This document shows positions 41,248-53,886 of a DNA stretch of 64,000 bases, piece by piece; position 1 is the stretch's first letter; each line of letters opens with the position of its first letter. Location of the stretch: positions 18,340,400 through 18,404,399 of the forward strand of contig OY744612.1 of NCBI GenBank assembly GCA_963556255.1, written 5' to 3'. The notes beneath the pieces are model-generated. The model was given only the letters and a program-made list of their open reading frames with translations. It was not told the origin of the DNA and searched no databases. The translations under genes and the position numbers were made by a program. The DNA comes from Allolobophora icterica (taxonomy: Eukaryota > Annelida > Clitellata > Crassiclitellata > Lumbricidae).

Positions 41248-42589
41248 AAGTACTGTATCAGTGGACACTATTGCATCATTTAAGCTAGGACGGATTGGCT
41301 ATCAAGCATTCCCGGTTGAAGCAATTATAACTCGACTTAATATGTGCTCTCTGAACCACTTAAAACCATGGTCGTATTACGTTACGTTATGCAAGTCCTT
41401 TCTCGTATCCACCCCTTAATGTCCTTACTATGCTACCGCACGGCTACACTTGTTATCAGCATTTATCACCGAGTTCGTCAAGTCTGTAGGCGTATTCGCA
41501 TACGTCCCGATGACGTCAGAGAACTCCCGAGAATAGCTCGGAAAGAGTTTTATACAGAGGTTTAGTTTTCTGCGCAGCGGTATTAAAGTCCTTAGTGTTT
41601 TGCAGGTTGCAGTGTTCAGTCTCGAACAGCGCACCATAAATCGCACAAAGCATTTACTTAGCGCCTCTATACCAGCGTCAGCGCCTGAAGACAGGGATCG
41701 TGCTGTATGAGGTCTTAGGGGACCAAGACGGCCAGACACGATCCGCGGAGACCCAAGACCAGAGTCGCTGGTCCACGTCGACCCGCACGACCCACACATC
41801 AACAGTATCAGGACAAAGGCAACACAGCCGGCGGCGCGTACCGCACAAGTACCATAACCGGACCGTAAAGTACCATAAAGACGGGCGGACGGACGCGACG
41901 TCACATTGAAGGCGAGGGCCGGAAAGGACTCCCCAGAGGGACATCTGGCCGGGGCAAAACGCTCGTGACTACGAAAGCCAATTGTCAATCATCGGCCGCT
42001 GCTCCTAGATGCTCGGTGCAATTCTCCAACATCTTGTACAGCAACCGTTGCATCACATGGCACCGGGTCCAGTAAGAAGCGGCGTCACGCAAACACCAAC
42101 GGCGTCACGCAAATACCTGCATTACCGTTTCGATGCCTTTTGAAAGATTTCTACATGACGCTATTCAAATATTTAGATACATATATATCATGCACTGTGA
42201 TATGCATCTGGGTAGCATTGTGTTGCATTGTGCGCGGTAAGCCCAATTAGAACATTTTACTCCGTCACAAAGACAACTATAACGACTTCCCTTTCCTACA
42301 CCAAAATCCGGGAATCATTTACGGAAGTGAAGTATCATACGTTCATCAAAATTAAAAGAAACTAAAATTGAGATTTCACGTTGCAACCTATGAAGACTCG
42401 AAGCAGAAGTTTATATCGCATGATACATATCTCGATGTGGACAATAGAATAAGGTACATTCCTAACAGGTAATACAGCAGAGATTTCTTCTTCTTCTTCC
42501 TCATCCTCCACCTCGTCCTCCTCGTCCTACTCCTGCTCTTCTTCTCATTAGAAATTTGGGGCTTACGACTTGGGAACTCAAGATTTACC
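41248..42589. other. Unassigned, includes a CpG-rich block with a 186-codon minus-strand frame
   Basis: 41428-41988 on the minus strand is open for 186 codons. It is CpG-rich around 41690-41960 and contains a hydrophobic stretch AAGCVAFVLILLMCGSCGS. No family is recognised and the start is unsupported, so a host exon is only possible. The rest shows no feature. Confidence 0.25.
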
Positions 42590-42781
42590 CAGTGGCGTCA
42601 CTAGGGCTGGTGTCACCCGGTGATCACCTTTTTTAGGAATTCGTCTCCCAAAAAAGTGATGACCTTTTTTAGGAATTCCTCATCTTCCAAAAATTTCATC
42701 ATTTTCTCATGTTGGGTGTCACCCCCTCTGAGGGTGTCACCCGGTGCGGTCCGCACCCCCGCACCCCTCGTGACGCCACTG
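42590..42781. mobile_element. Short hAT-like MITE
   Basis: 192 bp with ends CAGTGGCGTCACTAGGG and CCCCTCGTGACGCCACTG and an 8-bp duplication GATTTACC on both sides (42582-42589, 42782-42789). The interior has an imperfect repeat of TTTTTTAGGAATTC. Confidence 0.88.
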
Positions 42782-43019
42782 GATTTACCTGAAGTCGTAC
42801 CACTGACGTGCTAGATCTTACTCTACCCATTGAGATTGTCTTTTTACCCGCACGGCCTGTGCGTCAATTGATTTAAGGGACGCTAAATTGTGAACGGTAT
42901 GGCCACAAGTACAAGAGGCGTCTTTATGAAATACAATGCAATGCAATACAATGCAATGCAGTATATTACATTTTACCACGCGAAGCAACCATCTGCAATA
43001 AACGGCAACAAACTGTAAC

Positions 43020-43370
43020 ATACATTACAGTGGCAAAACAATTTTGTAGCATGTGTATAGTATAGCATGACATAGCATAGAATAGTATAGCATAGAATAG
43101 TCTAGCATAGAATAGTATAGCATAGAAAAGGATAGTATGGCATAGCATAGTCTAGCATAGAATAGAATAGTATAGCATAGAATAATATAGCACAGCATAG
43201 CATAAAAAAGCACATAGTATAGCATAGTATAGTTTAGCATAGAATAGTATAACATAGAATAGTATAACATAGAATAGTATAGCATGGCATAGAATAATGA
43301 GAATAGCATAGTATAGCATAGTCTAGCATAGGATAGTATAGCATAAAAAAGTATAGCATAGCACTGAACA
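43020..43370. repeat. ATAGC/ATAGA/ATAGT pentanucleotide repeat
   Basis: Five-base units (ATAGC, ATAGA, ATAGT) over about 320 bp, with local higher-order duplication. Confidence 0.85.
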
Positions 43371-45060
43371 GTATAGTTGCGTCTTGCCTTGTACTGTGTT
43401 GTGCAGCTTAGAGCATTGTAATTAAATTAATTTCTCCTCTTGTATTTTCGTGTAATTCGATGTAATTCCATGATCGGATTTTCCTCAATTGCTCTTCCTC
43501 CAGGCGAAACTCGTTTCTTTCCTCGGACGAAGGTAGAGGTGGGGAAGGGTCGGAGGGGAATTTGGGGTGGTTGTCAGAGAGTTGGGTAGTTGCGAGGGAG
43601 GCTTGATGAAGGGCTAGGGTGGGTTGCTGGAAGGCAGGCTTTGGGTGGCTGTAAGGCCAGCCGCTGAGCTCAGATATATTTCCGGTTGCGATTATCGGTT
43701 GAGAAGCAGACGACAGCGCAGGCAAGCTGATAGACGAACGCGCTAATCCTCAGATTGGCGACTAGAGCGACATCTGTCCACAGAAGGATAAAAAGGAGGA
43801 TAAGAAGGAGGATGAAAGGAGGATAAGAACGAGGATAAGGAGGAGGAAAAGGAGGAGGCCGAAGAGGAGGACGGGGAGGAGGACGAGGAGAACGCTAAGG
43901 AGAACAAGGAGGCGGATGACGAAGGGCGAAGAGGGGGGATAAGACGAATACGGGGAAGAATGCGAGGAGAAGGAAGTAGGATGGCAGATTTATTTGTTAT
44001 AGGAGGAGGAATAGAAGAAATAGAAGGAGTAAGAGGACTTGCAGGAGGAGGAAGAAGAAGAGGATTTGGCGCTAGAAGAAAGAAAGAAAGATGAGGGAAA
44101 GATGGAACAGATATGGAAAGGTGCATATGACGTTGAATAAGAGGAAACAGGAAGAGGAAAAGGAGGAGGAAGAGATAACGATGGAAGGAGGAAGAGAGGG
44201 TGGAAGAGAGGAGTGGAGAGGTAAAGGAACATGACAGAAGGAGGAAGACAGACCGGAGGAGCGGGAGGAGAAGGTGGAAGAAAAGGAAATGAACGGAGGA
44301 AAATGAGAAGAGGGCGGTCATGTCTGCAACCAACAGACAAACAGATAGACAAACAGACAGACAGACAAGCAGACAGACAGACAGACAGATAGAGACAAAT
44401 ACAGACGGCCAGAGACAGATACAATCGGAGATCGAAAGAGAGGCGTAGAACATCATCATACACGAAAAACCATTGCTTCTAAATAGACAATCAAATCTTC
44501 TCGAGCGAACGCAGTTTTGCAAAAGCTTTTAAAACATATACTTACGAGTTCTTGAAAACCGCTGTTCAGACATATAATACAGACGCATAAATTGCCTATT
44601 CGTCTTTCATTAGGCAGCACAGTATACTGCCGTCGAAATTCGCGGCAAGAGATCTCTGAAACCCGTGTTTCAGATGAACGCCCTCAAGAAATCACAGCCC
44701 GCGGGGAACGTATTATATGCGCTGGTTTTCTTCCCTTGCCACCCGCTTGAATCGCGTTCATTATTTGCTGCCCCCAAGAACTAATAGCTAATAGGCTCTT
44801 CTTCTGGACTATATGCATTCCTCAAAGAGTAATTGTTATAGCGCAGTGAGAACGGTGGCGCTATATAATAGGCACTTTTTGGTGCAGCAAATCTGACACT
44901 GATTCCTATCATGAGAAGGATTTGCGAAGTTATTTGTGGTCAGAGCAGACATGAATTTGATCAGAATTATTGCAGACCCTAAAACTGTCTCAACTGTTTC
45001 GCAACTATAGGTATACGTCGCTGTGGTCTGCAAAAAACAATTTTTTTTATCGCCATCATG
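43371..45060. other. Unassigned; purine-rich tract at 43780-44300
   Basis: GGAGGA/AAGGA-rich sequence followed by a short CAGACAGA repeat (44330-44395). No gene supported; the minus-strand 259-codon frame is compositional. A GTGGCGCTATATAATA word at 44853 resembles the LINE tail. Confidence 0.45.
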
Positions 45061-45068
45061 ATCTAATT

Positions 45069-45368
45069 CAGTGTTTCCAAAAGTGGGTTCCGCAGAACCC
45101 TAGGGTTCCGTGAGGGGAAGACAAGGGTTCCATGAAGCAATTGGATATGTTGTTTGAATGTGTTGTTACATTGTAAATCAGACTTCGAGGTGTAAACAAG
45201 GGTTCCGTGAGAATATTTATTTAAAACAATTTCTAGTCTAACTTTAATCGATTAAACTGTACATACCTGGATCACATTGTACCAGAAAATGCTTTGTTTA
45301 GGCAGGCGTTCCGTCAAAACATTTTCAAGTGAAATGGTTCCGTAGCCTAAAAAGATTGGGAAGCACTG
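45069..45368. mobile_element. hAT-like MITE
   Basis: 300 bp, ends CAGTGTTTCCAAAAGTGGG and complement of CAGTGCTTCCCAATC, with perfect 8-bp duplication ATCTAATT (45061-45068 and 45369-45376). No coding capacity. Confidence 0.88.
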
Positions 45369-45484
45369 ATCTAATTTAATATGAGCTAGTCTATTCTAGT
45401 CTAAACTAATCTAAATTAATATAGCCTAATCTAATAATCATAATCTAGTCTAGTCTGACCTCATGTAAGCTACTTTAATCTAGT

Positions 45485-46032
45485 CAGTGATGGGCACTAA
45501 ACTTTTTTAAAGTAAAACTAAAACTATTTTCCAAATAAAAAGAAATAGTTTAACTAAAGTTGGCAACTGATATTGGAAATTAGTTAACTAAACTAAAAAA
45601 AGTAGTCAAACTTTTTCCAACTTTTTTCCAACTTTTTACGACAAGCATTTTCACAATAAAAGACGTTAAGTGAACTGTAATAATGCAAAGCGTCAATAAC
45701 AATTTCACCTTCAAACTATGCAATGTGTACTGCTCTGGCATACAGTTACATGTGTACTGTAAGTAGTGTATGAATTTGAAAACACAGGCTATTAATGCTA
45801 AAACCATGCAGTGTTAAAATGTTTTTTTGCTGACAGTGTTCAATGTTCACTGTGGAAAAACAGTTGCATATTGCTGATTTTTTAGTTTAACTTTTTAGTT
45901 AGCAACTAAATTTTTTTAGTTAAACTATGGTTTTAACTAAACTAATTTTTTTAGTTAAACTTCTTCCTTAACTAAATTTTTTTGGTTAAACTAAAAGTTA
46001 GCAAGTTTTTAGTTAACTGTTGCCCATCACTG
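45485..46032. mobile_element. hAT-like MITE, TTAACT-rich
   Basis: 548 bp, ends CAGTGATGGGCACTAAAC and GTTGCCCATCACTG, with perfect 8-bp duplication AATCTAGT (45477-45484 and 46033-46040). Subterminal regions are rich in TTAGTTTAACT, as in the element at 49689. Confidence 0.88.
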
Positions 46033-46040
46033 AATCTAGT

Positions 46041-46497
46041 CCACCCTAATCTAACCTAATCCAATCAAATATGATCCAATTCAATGTGATTATCACCTAA
46101 TCTTATCTTATCTAATCTAATGATTTATGTTGCCCCGTTTTCACAACGCACAGTGCTTCAACCGATGGTCACTCTTCAAGTGACACCGCAACTGGAAATC
46201 GTAATCCGTTGAAGAAAGCCGGTCAAAGTCTGAGAGATCAGAGAACCGGAGATAATCCTACGGTTGGTAGGCAAGGTGATACAGGCGAGTCCTAATAAGT
46301 TCAGCTCTGAATGAGATTAAGGAACTCGCAGAACGCACGGAACTATGGAGTGAATGCCAGAGCTTTAGACCATGCTTAAGAGCTACAGCTTTGTATGTTG
46401 TCGCTTTGGTAACGATTGATCTGTCTGACCATGTAGGCTATCTGCAGATTTATGTATGTGAACCTTTGAAATATCTCATTATCGTCAACTTCTTCAT
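46041..46497. other. No recognisable feature
   Basis: Begins with CTAATCTAATC-rich simple sequence (46041-46130), then unassigned sequence to the CAT repeat. Confidence 0.4.
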
Positions 46498-46517
46498 CAT
46501 CATCGTCGTCGTCATCG

Positions 46518-46610
<93 letters not shown>

Positions 46611-46639
46611 CCACCACCATCACCACCACCACCACCACC

Positions 46640-46684
<45 letters not shown>

Positions 46685-46882
46685 GTCATCACTACCACCA
46701 CCACCACCACCACCACCACCACCACCACCACCACCACCACCACCACCACCACCACCACCACCACCACCACCACCACCACCACCACCACCACCACCACCAC
46801 CACCACCACCACCACCACCACCACCACAATCACCACCACCACCACCACCACCACCACCACCACCACCACCACCACCACCACC
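46498..46882. repeat. (CAT)n/(CAC)n compound trinucleotide array
   Basis: About 385 bp alternating between blocks of CAT and CAC with few interruptions. The minus strand reads as poly-Gly/Asp or poly-Val/Met; no gene. Confidence 0.95.
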
Positions 46883-47376
46883 ATAATCAGGGAGATTTTT
46901 ATCATCAGTATCACATAGTTTGTGTGTTAATGTTACTGATAATGCCACGTTAGTCTGTCATAACGAGAGAATAGTGTTCGCAAAGCTTTGGAAGCAATCT
47001 TGGACTCAGATTAAAAAAATGCGATTAAAAGGTTGGCGATTTTTCATTCTGATAAATATAGCTCTGTCACTGGTAGCGCAGTGAATGCAGGAATTAATTA
47101 AGATAATTAAAGAAATGGACGAATTAATGAAACGACAGGGAAGAATGTAATAATATAGCACATGAAATTATTGTTTTAATGAGTGAATGACTGAGCGAGT
47201 GAACGAACGAATGAATAGTTTATTCAATGCATGATTGAAATATGAAATTCAATGCTGAACTCATCACCTTCCACTTGCATACACATCGTCTCCTGGCTAA
47301 TTGTTTCTTTGATCTGTCGGTCTTCACACAGGATATTCTAATGGATAATAAGTTTGATCGCGAGCTCACTCTAAGC
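46883..47376. other. Unassigned with short ORFs on both strands
   Basis: Frames at 47220-47535 on both strands run into the MITE at 47377 and are therefore not credible genes. Confidence 0.4.
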
Positions 47377-47629
47377 CAGCAGTTTTTAAACTTCATTTTT
47401 ATTGTACTACTAGGTAAAAAATCGAATGTTGGCGCACCACCAGCAAAGGTCAGATCACAAACAACAGGCGAGCGCGAAGTCCCCTTGCAATTAACGTACA
47501 TAGGTAGACAAAATAATTCAAAACTTAATATATAAGTTTAAGAAAGTAATCTTTTGAATTTTTTCGCGTACCACCTAGTGACACCTGGCGTACCATTAGT
47601 GGCACGCGTACCGCCGTTTGAAACCGCTG
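47377..47629. mobile_element. hAT-like MITE
   Basis: 253 bp, left end CAGCAGTTTTTAAACTT, right end GTTTGAAACCGCTG; flanks CTCTAAGC and GTCTAAGC agree at 7 of 8 positions and look like an aged 8-bp duplication. Confidence 0.72.
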
Positions 47630-47637
47630 GTCTAAGC

Positions 47638-48129
47638 GACCATTATTGATATCTTGGACACTATGATAAAGACGTCGCAGAAGTTATTAGATCAAACATT
47701 AGCCATCCAGCCATTGTGGAATTTAACCAGTCAGCCAGCTAGCCCCGAGAACTCAATCATTAAATCACCCAGCCAGTCAATCAGTCTGACAGTCAGCCAG
47801 CCAGCCAATCAGTCAGGTTGGGTAAATTCGTGAACTACCACTTTGCTTGTGAAATTAGTCTGGAGTGGCCTTCATCTACGTCCAGTTCCAACATTGACTG
47901 CAGCGGTCAGCGTGAACGGACACAATTTGACCATTTGGCATTGATGTCAGGTCGGTGTCCGGTCATTCGTATTGCTTAATCGACAGATCTCGACAGTTGA
48001 CCAACGGACCGATGACGGTCAGCTGACAGGCTATACTGACTGACCGACTGACCGCACGATGGAAGGCTATTTGGGCTGAAGGCTATAATACTTACAACTA
48101 TGATGATGGCTATACTGACCACGCAACAT
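47638..48129. other. Unassigned; CAGTCAGCCAGC simple stretch
   Basis: 47705-47820 is a CAGCCAGTCA-type degenerate repeat. 48060-48122 contains GATGGAAGGCTAT and GCTATACTGACCACGCAA, the same motif as the minisatellite at 51045. Confidence 0.45.
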
Positions 48130-48500
48130 AATGTATGCATGTATGTATGTATGTATGTATGTATGTATGTATGTATGTATGTATGTATGTATGTATGTAT
48201 GTATGTATGTATGTATGTGTGTACGTATGTATGTATGTATGTATGTATGTGTATGTATGTATGTATGTATGTATGTATGTATGTATGTATGTATGAATGT
48301 ATATTTGTATGTATGTATGTATGTATGTATGTATGTGTGCATGTATGTATGTACGTACGTATGTATGTATTTATGTATGTATGTATTTATGTATGTATGT
48401 ATGTTTGTATGTATGTGTGTGTGTATGTATGTATGTATGTATGTATGCATGTATGTATACGTATGTGTGTATGTGTATGTTTGTATGTATGTATATATAT
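48130..48500. repeat. (GTAT)n microsatellite
   Basis: About 370 bp of GTAT with occasional GTGT and CGTA variants. Confidence 0.93.
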
Positions 48501-48548
48501 GTAAAATATGTATGTATGTATCTAAGTATACAATTGTAATTGTTATTG

Positions 48549-49225
48549 GGCATTTATATAGCGCCGCTCAATGGGAAGAACAACTCAGAGACGCTCACTG
48601 GTCTAGGGCGTCTAGGCCTCTATGCCCTCCGCTGCCTTACTGCCCACGGACTTGATGGGCCGCGCCTGCATGACGTGGTCAGGGCCACAGTGCTTGCAAG
48701 GCTGCTGTATGCCTCCCCGGCATGGTGGGATTCCTCAATGCCGAGCACTCCCGCCTCTGTGCGTTTGCCAGAAGGCTGGAGCAACTTGGGTACCTGCCGG
48801 CAGGTTCTGAAAAACTTGATGCTCTCTGTGCGAGAGCTGACGGAGTCCTTTTCTCAGCTGTACTCTGCAACCCGGGCCATGTTCTCCATACCTTACTTCC
48901 TCCAATAAAGACCAGCACATACGTGCTCCGCCCACGCTCGCATAATCGGGACATTCCCAGAGCGGATGCGTTCACCCGAAGCAGTTTTATCACCAGAATG
49001 TTATACCGCTAGAGTCCAGATACATTAAAAGCGTATGAATACTTAATTATAGTTCTCTAAGATCAGCTTGACAGTTATGACAGTTTCGACAGTTTCCAAT
49101 AGTCTTGCTCGCCTAATGTTATAATTTAGTTTCTTCCACCTCTTTGCATAACCTGTTTGTAAGCCACAGTGCGTTTGCAGGTGGTCTAATAAAGGACATA
49201 CTTACTTACTTACTTACTTATATAT
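48549..49225 (+). pseudogene. LINE fragment with C-terminal RT-linked domain and (ACTT)n tail
   Basis: 48549-48600 begins with CATTTATATAGCGCCG, an inverted LINE-tail word. From about 48603 the plus strand reads LGLYALRCLTAHGLDGPRLH and RATVLARLLYASPAWW, then in the next frame GFLNAEHSRLCAFARRLEQL, and PGHVLHTLLPP with YVLRPRSHNR to FITRMLYR (49008). This is the C-terminal end of LINE polymerases. The frame changes near 48720. The sequence ends in AATAAAGGACATACTTACTT repeats near 49188-49218, a typical retroposon tail. Confidence 0.72.
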
Positions 49226-49680
49226 GTTAAATATCATTCAAAGCTATATTATTACATCAGTTAGCAAAACAACGTACAGTATACTAAGAGAAGAGTTCCC
49301 AGTGGCGGCCCACGCACACACTTGGGTCCAACTAACGCGTTCCCGTCGACAGTTGGCAGATGGCATGGCTGTTCAGAGTCTCTGGAAGACCTGCGTCGAT
49401 AGGGTGGAGAGACAACAGGTATAGCAGACGATGCTGCTGCCGCTGAGTGGTACCTCGTTGACAGAAGATGGCACACGTTCGGCTATTTCGTCATCCTCCG
49501 CCGAGACGAAAACACTCGGCTAAAGGCGGCGTACATGGTCCATATATTCCAGACTCGAACACGCATAAGAGGGGAAGGGCCCAATGCAGTTACGTAGACC
49601 AATGTGACTTATAAACAAAATGCTGTCTAAAAGTACACAATCCTTGGAAAAACGACAAAGAAGTCCGGTACGCAAACTTA
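49226..49680. other. No recognisable feature
   Basis: Short ORFs only; 49681-49688 is the target duplication of the next element. Confidence 0.4.
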
Positions 49681-49688
49681 GCGCCAGT

Positions 49689-50462
49689 CAGTTTGATTCT
49701 CGTTAACGTTAACGGTAACGAAAATGTTCGTTAACGAACAAAAAATGATTTCGTTAACGATAACTATAACTGTAACTAAAAAATATCATTAACTATAACT
49801 ATAACTATAACGAAAATAACACTAACGAAAACTAATTGTTATTTTCGTTAATGAAATAAAAAAAATACAATATCGATAAACATGAGAACGTGAAAATGAG
49901 ACACTTGTTTTGATATTAAATAAAAAAGTTATTATGTCCATGTTCAAATTAGAAATGTTCATAATAAAAGTAAAATTGAATACATATTTAAAAAAACGAA
50001 ATTGTATTTTTGAGTGGAAAAATCCATTAACTATCTGTGACAGACAGTGCATACATGTACTGTAGCCATTAAGTATCAAATTCAAATCTGAATAATAACA
50101 TTTTGTTTTCTCGCCAATTTCAGTTTTTTGCATTTGTTAGAGTCATTAAAATTTTCTGGGGTGGGTAATCCTTCTAATGCTTGTATCATTTTCTTTGACA
50201 TAATTTTGTTAGTGGGTCTTTGAATGTTTGACAGTTGTTGACAAGGGGAGCAGATCAAAAACTGCCTCAAATTTGTTGAGATAATTAATCGATGATCCCA
50301 TAGGGACAATGTCATTGGGGCCAGTTGCAACTATATACTAACTAAAATTAACTAAAATAAAAGTCCAGTAACTATAACTATAACTTTAACTAAAAAATAA
50401 TAGGACTACTAACTATAACTGTAACTATAACTAAAATAAAATCTGTAAGGAGAATCACACTG
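49689..50462. mobile_element. hAT-like element, 774 bp, TAACTATAACT-rich
   Basis: Ends CAGTTTGATTCTCGTTA and complement of CAGTGTGATTCTCCTTA, with a perfect 8-bp duplication GCGCCAGT (49681-49688 and 50463-50470). Subterminal zones are TTAACTATAAC repeats. Interior minus-strand frames of 80-100 codons could be transposase debris but are not recognised. Confidence 0.85.
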
Positions 50463-50499
50463 GCGCCAGTAAACTCCAACATGTATGGGATGTATTATG

Positions 50500-50668
50500 T
50501 ATGTGTGTATGTGTGTATTTATGTATTTATGTATTTATGTATGTATGTATGTATGATGTATGTATGTATGTATGTATGTATGTATGTATGTATGTATGTA
50601 TGTATGTATGTATGTATGTATGTATGTATGTATGTATGTATGTATAGATGTATGTATGTATGTATGTA
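50500..50668. repeat. (GTAT)n microsatellite
   Basis: GTAT array followed at 50690 by ATAGCGCCTTTTAAGTACC, another LINE-tail-like word. Confidence 0.92.
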
Positions 50669-51283
50669 TGCATTTGGACAAATACTATAGCGCCTTTTAA
50701 GTACCTCACAAAGCGCCGCCTGCTCAGGTCTAACTGGTGTTAAAACCATTAAGGACGAAAGTTAATAAAAAAGCGAACAGTTCTCAGATGACTAGGAGAC
50801 TCACCCCTGGTGAGCTCCCGCAGACACGTATAGCCCAACGGACGGCTTCCCACCCAGAGCTGAAAGTAGAGACCATGCTCGGAGTTCATTGACTGTGAAG
50901 CAACAAAGAAGAGGATCGGACGACAGGAGCTCCCAACACACCAACCTCAACGACATGCACTCCCTCGCAGATGGCAAAAGACATCGCCAAAAGGTTATGT
51001 ATGGAATGCTATACTGACCACACGAACAATGTACCAGTGACCCCACGAAGGAAGGTTATGCCGACCACCCGATAAAAGGCAATGCTGACCACGCAATGGA
51101 CGGTTGCACTGGCCACATGATGGAAGGCTATTCTGACCACACGGTGGACGGCTATAGTGACCACATGATGGAAGGCTATACTATATTGACCACCCATCGA
51201 AGGCTTTACTGACCACACCATAGGGGCTTTACTGACATCATAGAAGGCTTTACTGACCACCCGATGGAAGGATAAAATTTAAT
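50669..51283. repeat. Unassigned sequence and a degenerate ~29-bp minisatellite
   Basis: From about 51045 to 51270 the unit GAAGGCTATACTGACCACACGATG recurs with changes about eight times. 50669-51044 shows nothing recognisable. Confidence 0.65.
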
Positions 51284-51640
51284 GTTGAACATCGTCGTTG
51301 TCATCGTCGGTGTAGTAGTCCTCCTCCTTCTCCTCCTTCTTCTCCTCCTCGTCATCCTCCTCCTCCTCCTCCTCGTCATCCTCCTTCTCCTGCTCCTCCT
51401 CCTTCTCCTGCTCCTCCTCCTTCTTCTCCTCCTGGTCATCCTCCCTCTCCTTCTCCTGCTCCTGCTCCTTCTTCTCCTCCTCCTTCTCCTCCTTCTCCTC
51501 GTCATCCTCCTGCTCCTCCTCCTTCTCCTGCTCCTCCTCTTTCTTCTCCTCCTCGTCATCCTCCTCCTCCTCGTCATCCTCCTCCTCGTCATCCTCCTCC
51601 TCCACCTCCTGCTCCACCGTCTTCTTGTCCTCTTCTAGAT
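51284..51640. repeat. (CTC/CTT/GTC)n polypyrimidine tract
   Basis: CTCCTCCTTCTC-type repeat of about 350 bp; ORFs on both strands are compositional. Confidence 0.92.
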
Positions 51641-52267
51641 TAGCATCACCATAAAAAACATAATAATTTTATCGTGCTCAGAGATGGTTAGTTGTACAGC
51701 ACAATTTACGCACCTCTCAGATGTCTTTGATGAATGCATTAATTATTAATATAATCTATTCCAACCTAAACCAATGACTTCTACAGCCACTGTCGGATTT
51801 GACTTGGTGAGACCTTAAGCTATATAAAGCTTAGAGGCCCCGTGTTAAAAAATTACACCAGAAGGTCTCACAAAAGTTCAAAACATAATATATGCTTTTA
51901 ACTTTAAAAAAGTTTCTACATAATATAATATATATATATAAATATTTAAAAAGTTTCTACATAATATAATATATATACATATATAAATTAGGCCAACATC
52001 ATATATATTTTATATATATATTATTTAGAAACTTATTAAATATATATATTTATATATACAAAAAAAGCTTCCCAAAAATCTGAATTTTGTAGACCCCTGC
52101 GAATTGTGAGGCCCTAAGCCAGGCATGGCGAACCTTTTTCAGCTCGCGTGCCAGAAAATAGTTTTTAAAGGCAGTGGAAAGTTTCGCGTGCCAGACATTT
52201 TATTTAACCAATGAACACGGAATGAAGCACCCCCAAAAAGTAAAAGCTAATATTGAAGAGTCATTGC
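51641..52267. other. Unassigned A/T-rich sequence with a hAT-like end
   Basis: 51900-52070 is ATATAT-rich with a duplicated block AAGTTTCTACATAATATAAT. From 52120, CAGGCATGGCGAACCTTTTT looks like the 5' terminus of a hAT element, but the partner end was not found. Confidence 0.4.
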
Positions 52268-52550
52268 CATGGGCGTCCGCATAAATTTTTAGGGGGCACA
52301 AAAATTTTAGGGGGCTAAATTTTTATGGGTGGCACAATGATGTTTTTGTATAGAGAAAAAATTTGCATAGAGAAAATGTTCAAAATAAATAATGATCAAG
52401 GACTTTACCTAAATAATTAAGTGTTTTTTCGCATTGAAAATCGTGTTGGGACTGTTAAATAGGCCTAATCATAATAATCCAAAAACGTTTGCAAAAATAT
52501 TTGCAATATCCAGGGGGGAAATGCCCTCTTGCCCCCTGTGGACGCCCATG
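52268..52550. mobile_element. MITE with CATGGGCGTCC inverted ends
   Basis: 283 bp. Left end CATGGGCGTCCGCATAAATT, right end GCCCCCTGTGGACGCCCATG. Flanks GTCATTGC and GTCATAAC agree at 6 of 8 bases, consistent with an old 8-bp duplication. It lies inside or beside the hAT-like remnant that starts at 52120. Confidence 0.65.
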
Positions 52551-53762
52551 GTCATAACATCATTTTTGGACGAGGCCACTTAATAATGCGATTTATTTAT
52601 AATTATGATTTTATATGGAACATTACATTGTCAGTGTGATTTTGCTGCTGGACAATTACTGTAGATGCCAACTGTTTTACATCTGGTTTGTATTTTGTTG
52701 TTTTCAATGCCACACACGTCGCACTTATAGGCCCCTATCATCGATTAATCTGTTTCTAATGTCAGACTTAATTAAATTCATGGTTGAGAACAAAGATTTG
52801 CACGAGTAACTTGACGGAAAAAATCGATAAAATTCCATATGCGACCGTTTTCAGTGTATTAAATGTGTCTGGAACCGATATTCATGTTCGAATAACTTCA
52901 TTTTCTCCAGCCGAAATATCCAAAACTGTTCCTTTGAACCCTTCCAAATCACCACGTTCGAGGTTACAATAATAGCAGGCTGACATGATGCGTCAGACGC
53001 AAGAGTAAAAATGTACGGTCTACCGCTAGATTCATCTTTTGAGTCCAATTTAAAACTCAAAGTCTAAGAATTACTAAAATTTTATGTGACAATGAAGCAG
53101 GAAAGAAATTGCAAAATGCAAGAAATAAAGAAATATTAGAAAAGTATGAAATAAAACGAAAGGCCCTTATCGTAATACACAAGGCGTCAATCGATCGATA
53201 ATCCCTTGCAGCAAAATCATAGTCGAAAATCATAATCTTTGGAAAAGCACGGTCGACATCCAACCATGATCATGCAGGAAACCAGACTATGGCGAATAAG
53301 CGAGTTGAAGGAGGTGAGTCTAAGGTTTAGACCGGAAAAACAACAAAGGACCGACGGAAACAAACTCCAAATCTTCGAATCATACCGAGAACGCCCCGTA
53401 ACCCAATGTAATGTCATCTCTAGCCAAAGAATTTGGAACTACAATAGTTTTGGGAAGAATCTTTGATGCGCTCGAAACACGCAGATCACTCTTGCCGATG
53501 CCCATGAGAAGCGAGTTACAATAATCCAGTCGGATGGATATCAGCAGGGTACTTTTCCAGTGAAATGTAGACAGTTTGAGGCATATAAGATAAGAATCTC
53601 CGAATATCCTTCATGTGAAAGATGGACTGATTTGCAAATTGCCTACACATTGTCGCAAAAAACACGGTGGAGTCGAAGGTTATCACAAACTGCTAGCACA
53701 TCTAGAGCGATTAAGGAAATCAGAAGAATCAATGTTATTAGTAGAAGCAATGTAGGCCCCTA
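52551..53762. other. No recognisable gene
   Basis: Short ORFs on both strands without family resemblance. Confidence 0.35.

Positions 53763-53886
<124 letters not shown>

Noticed and set aside
46376..46948. Poly-Gly/Asp ORF of 190 codons
   Set aside because: Translation of the CAT/CAC array.
47220..47535. Overlapping ORFs of 93-97 codons on both strands
   Set aside because: They run across the left end and target duplication of a MITE at 47377, so they predate nothing functional.
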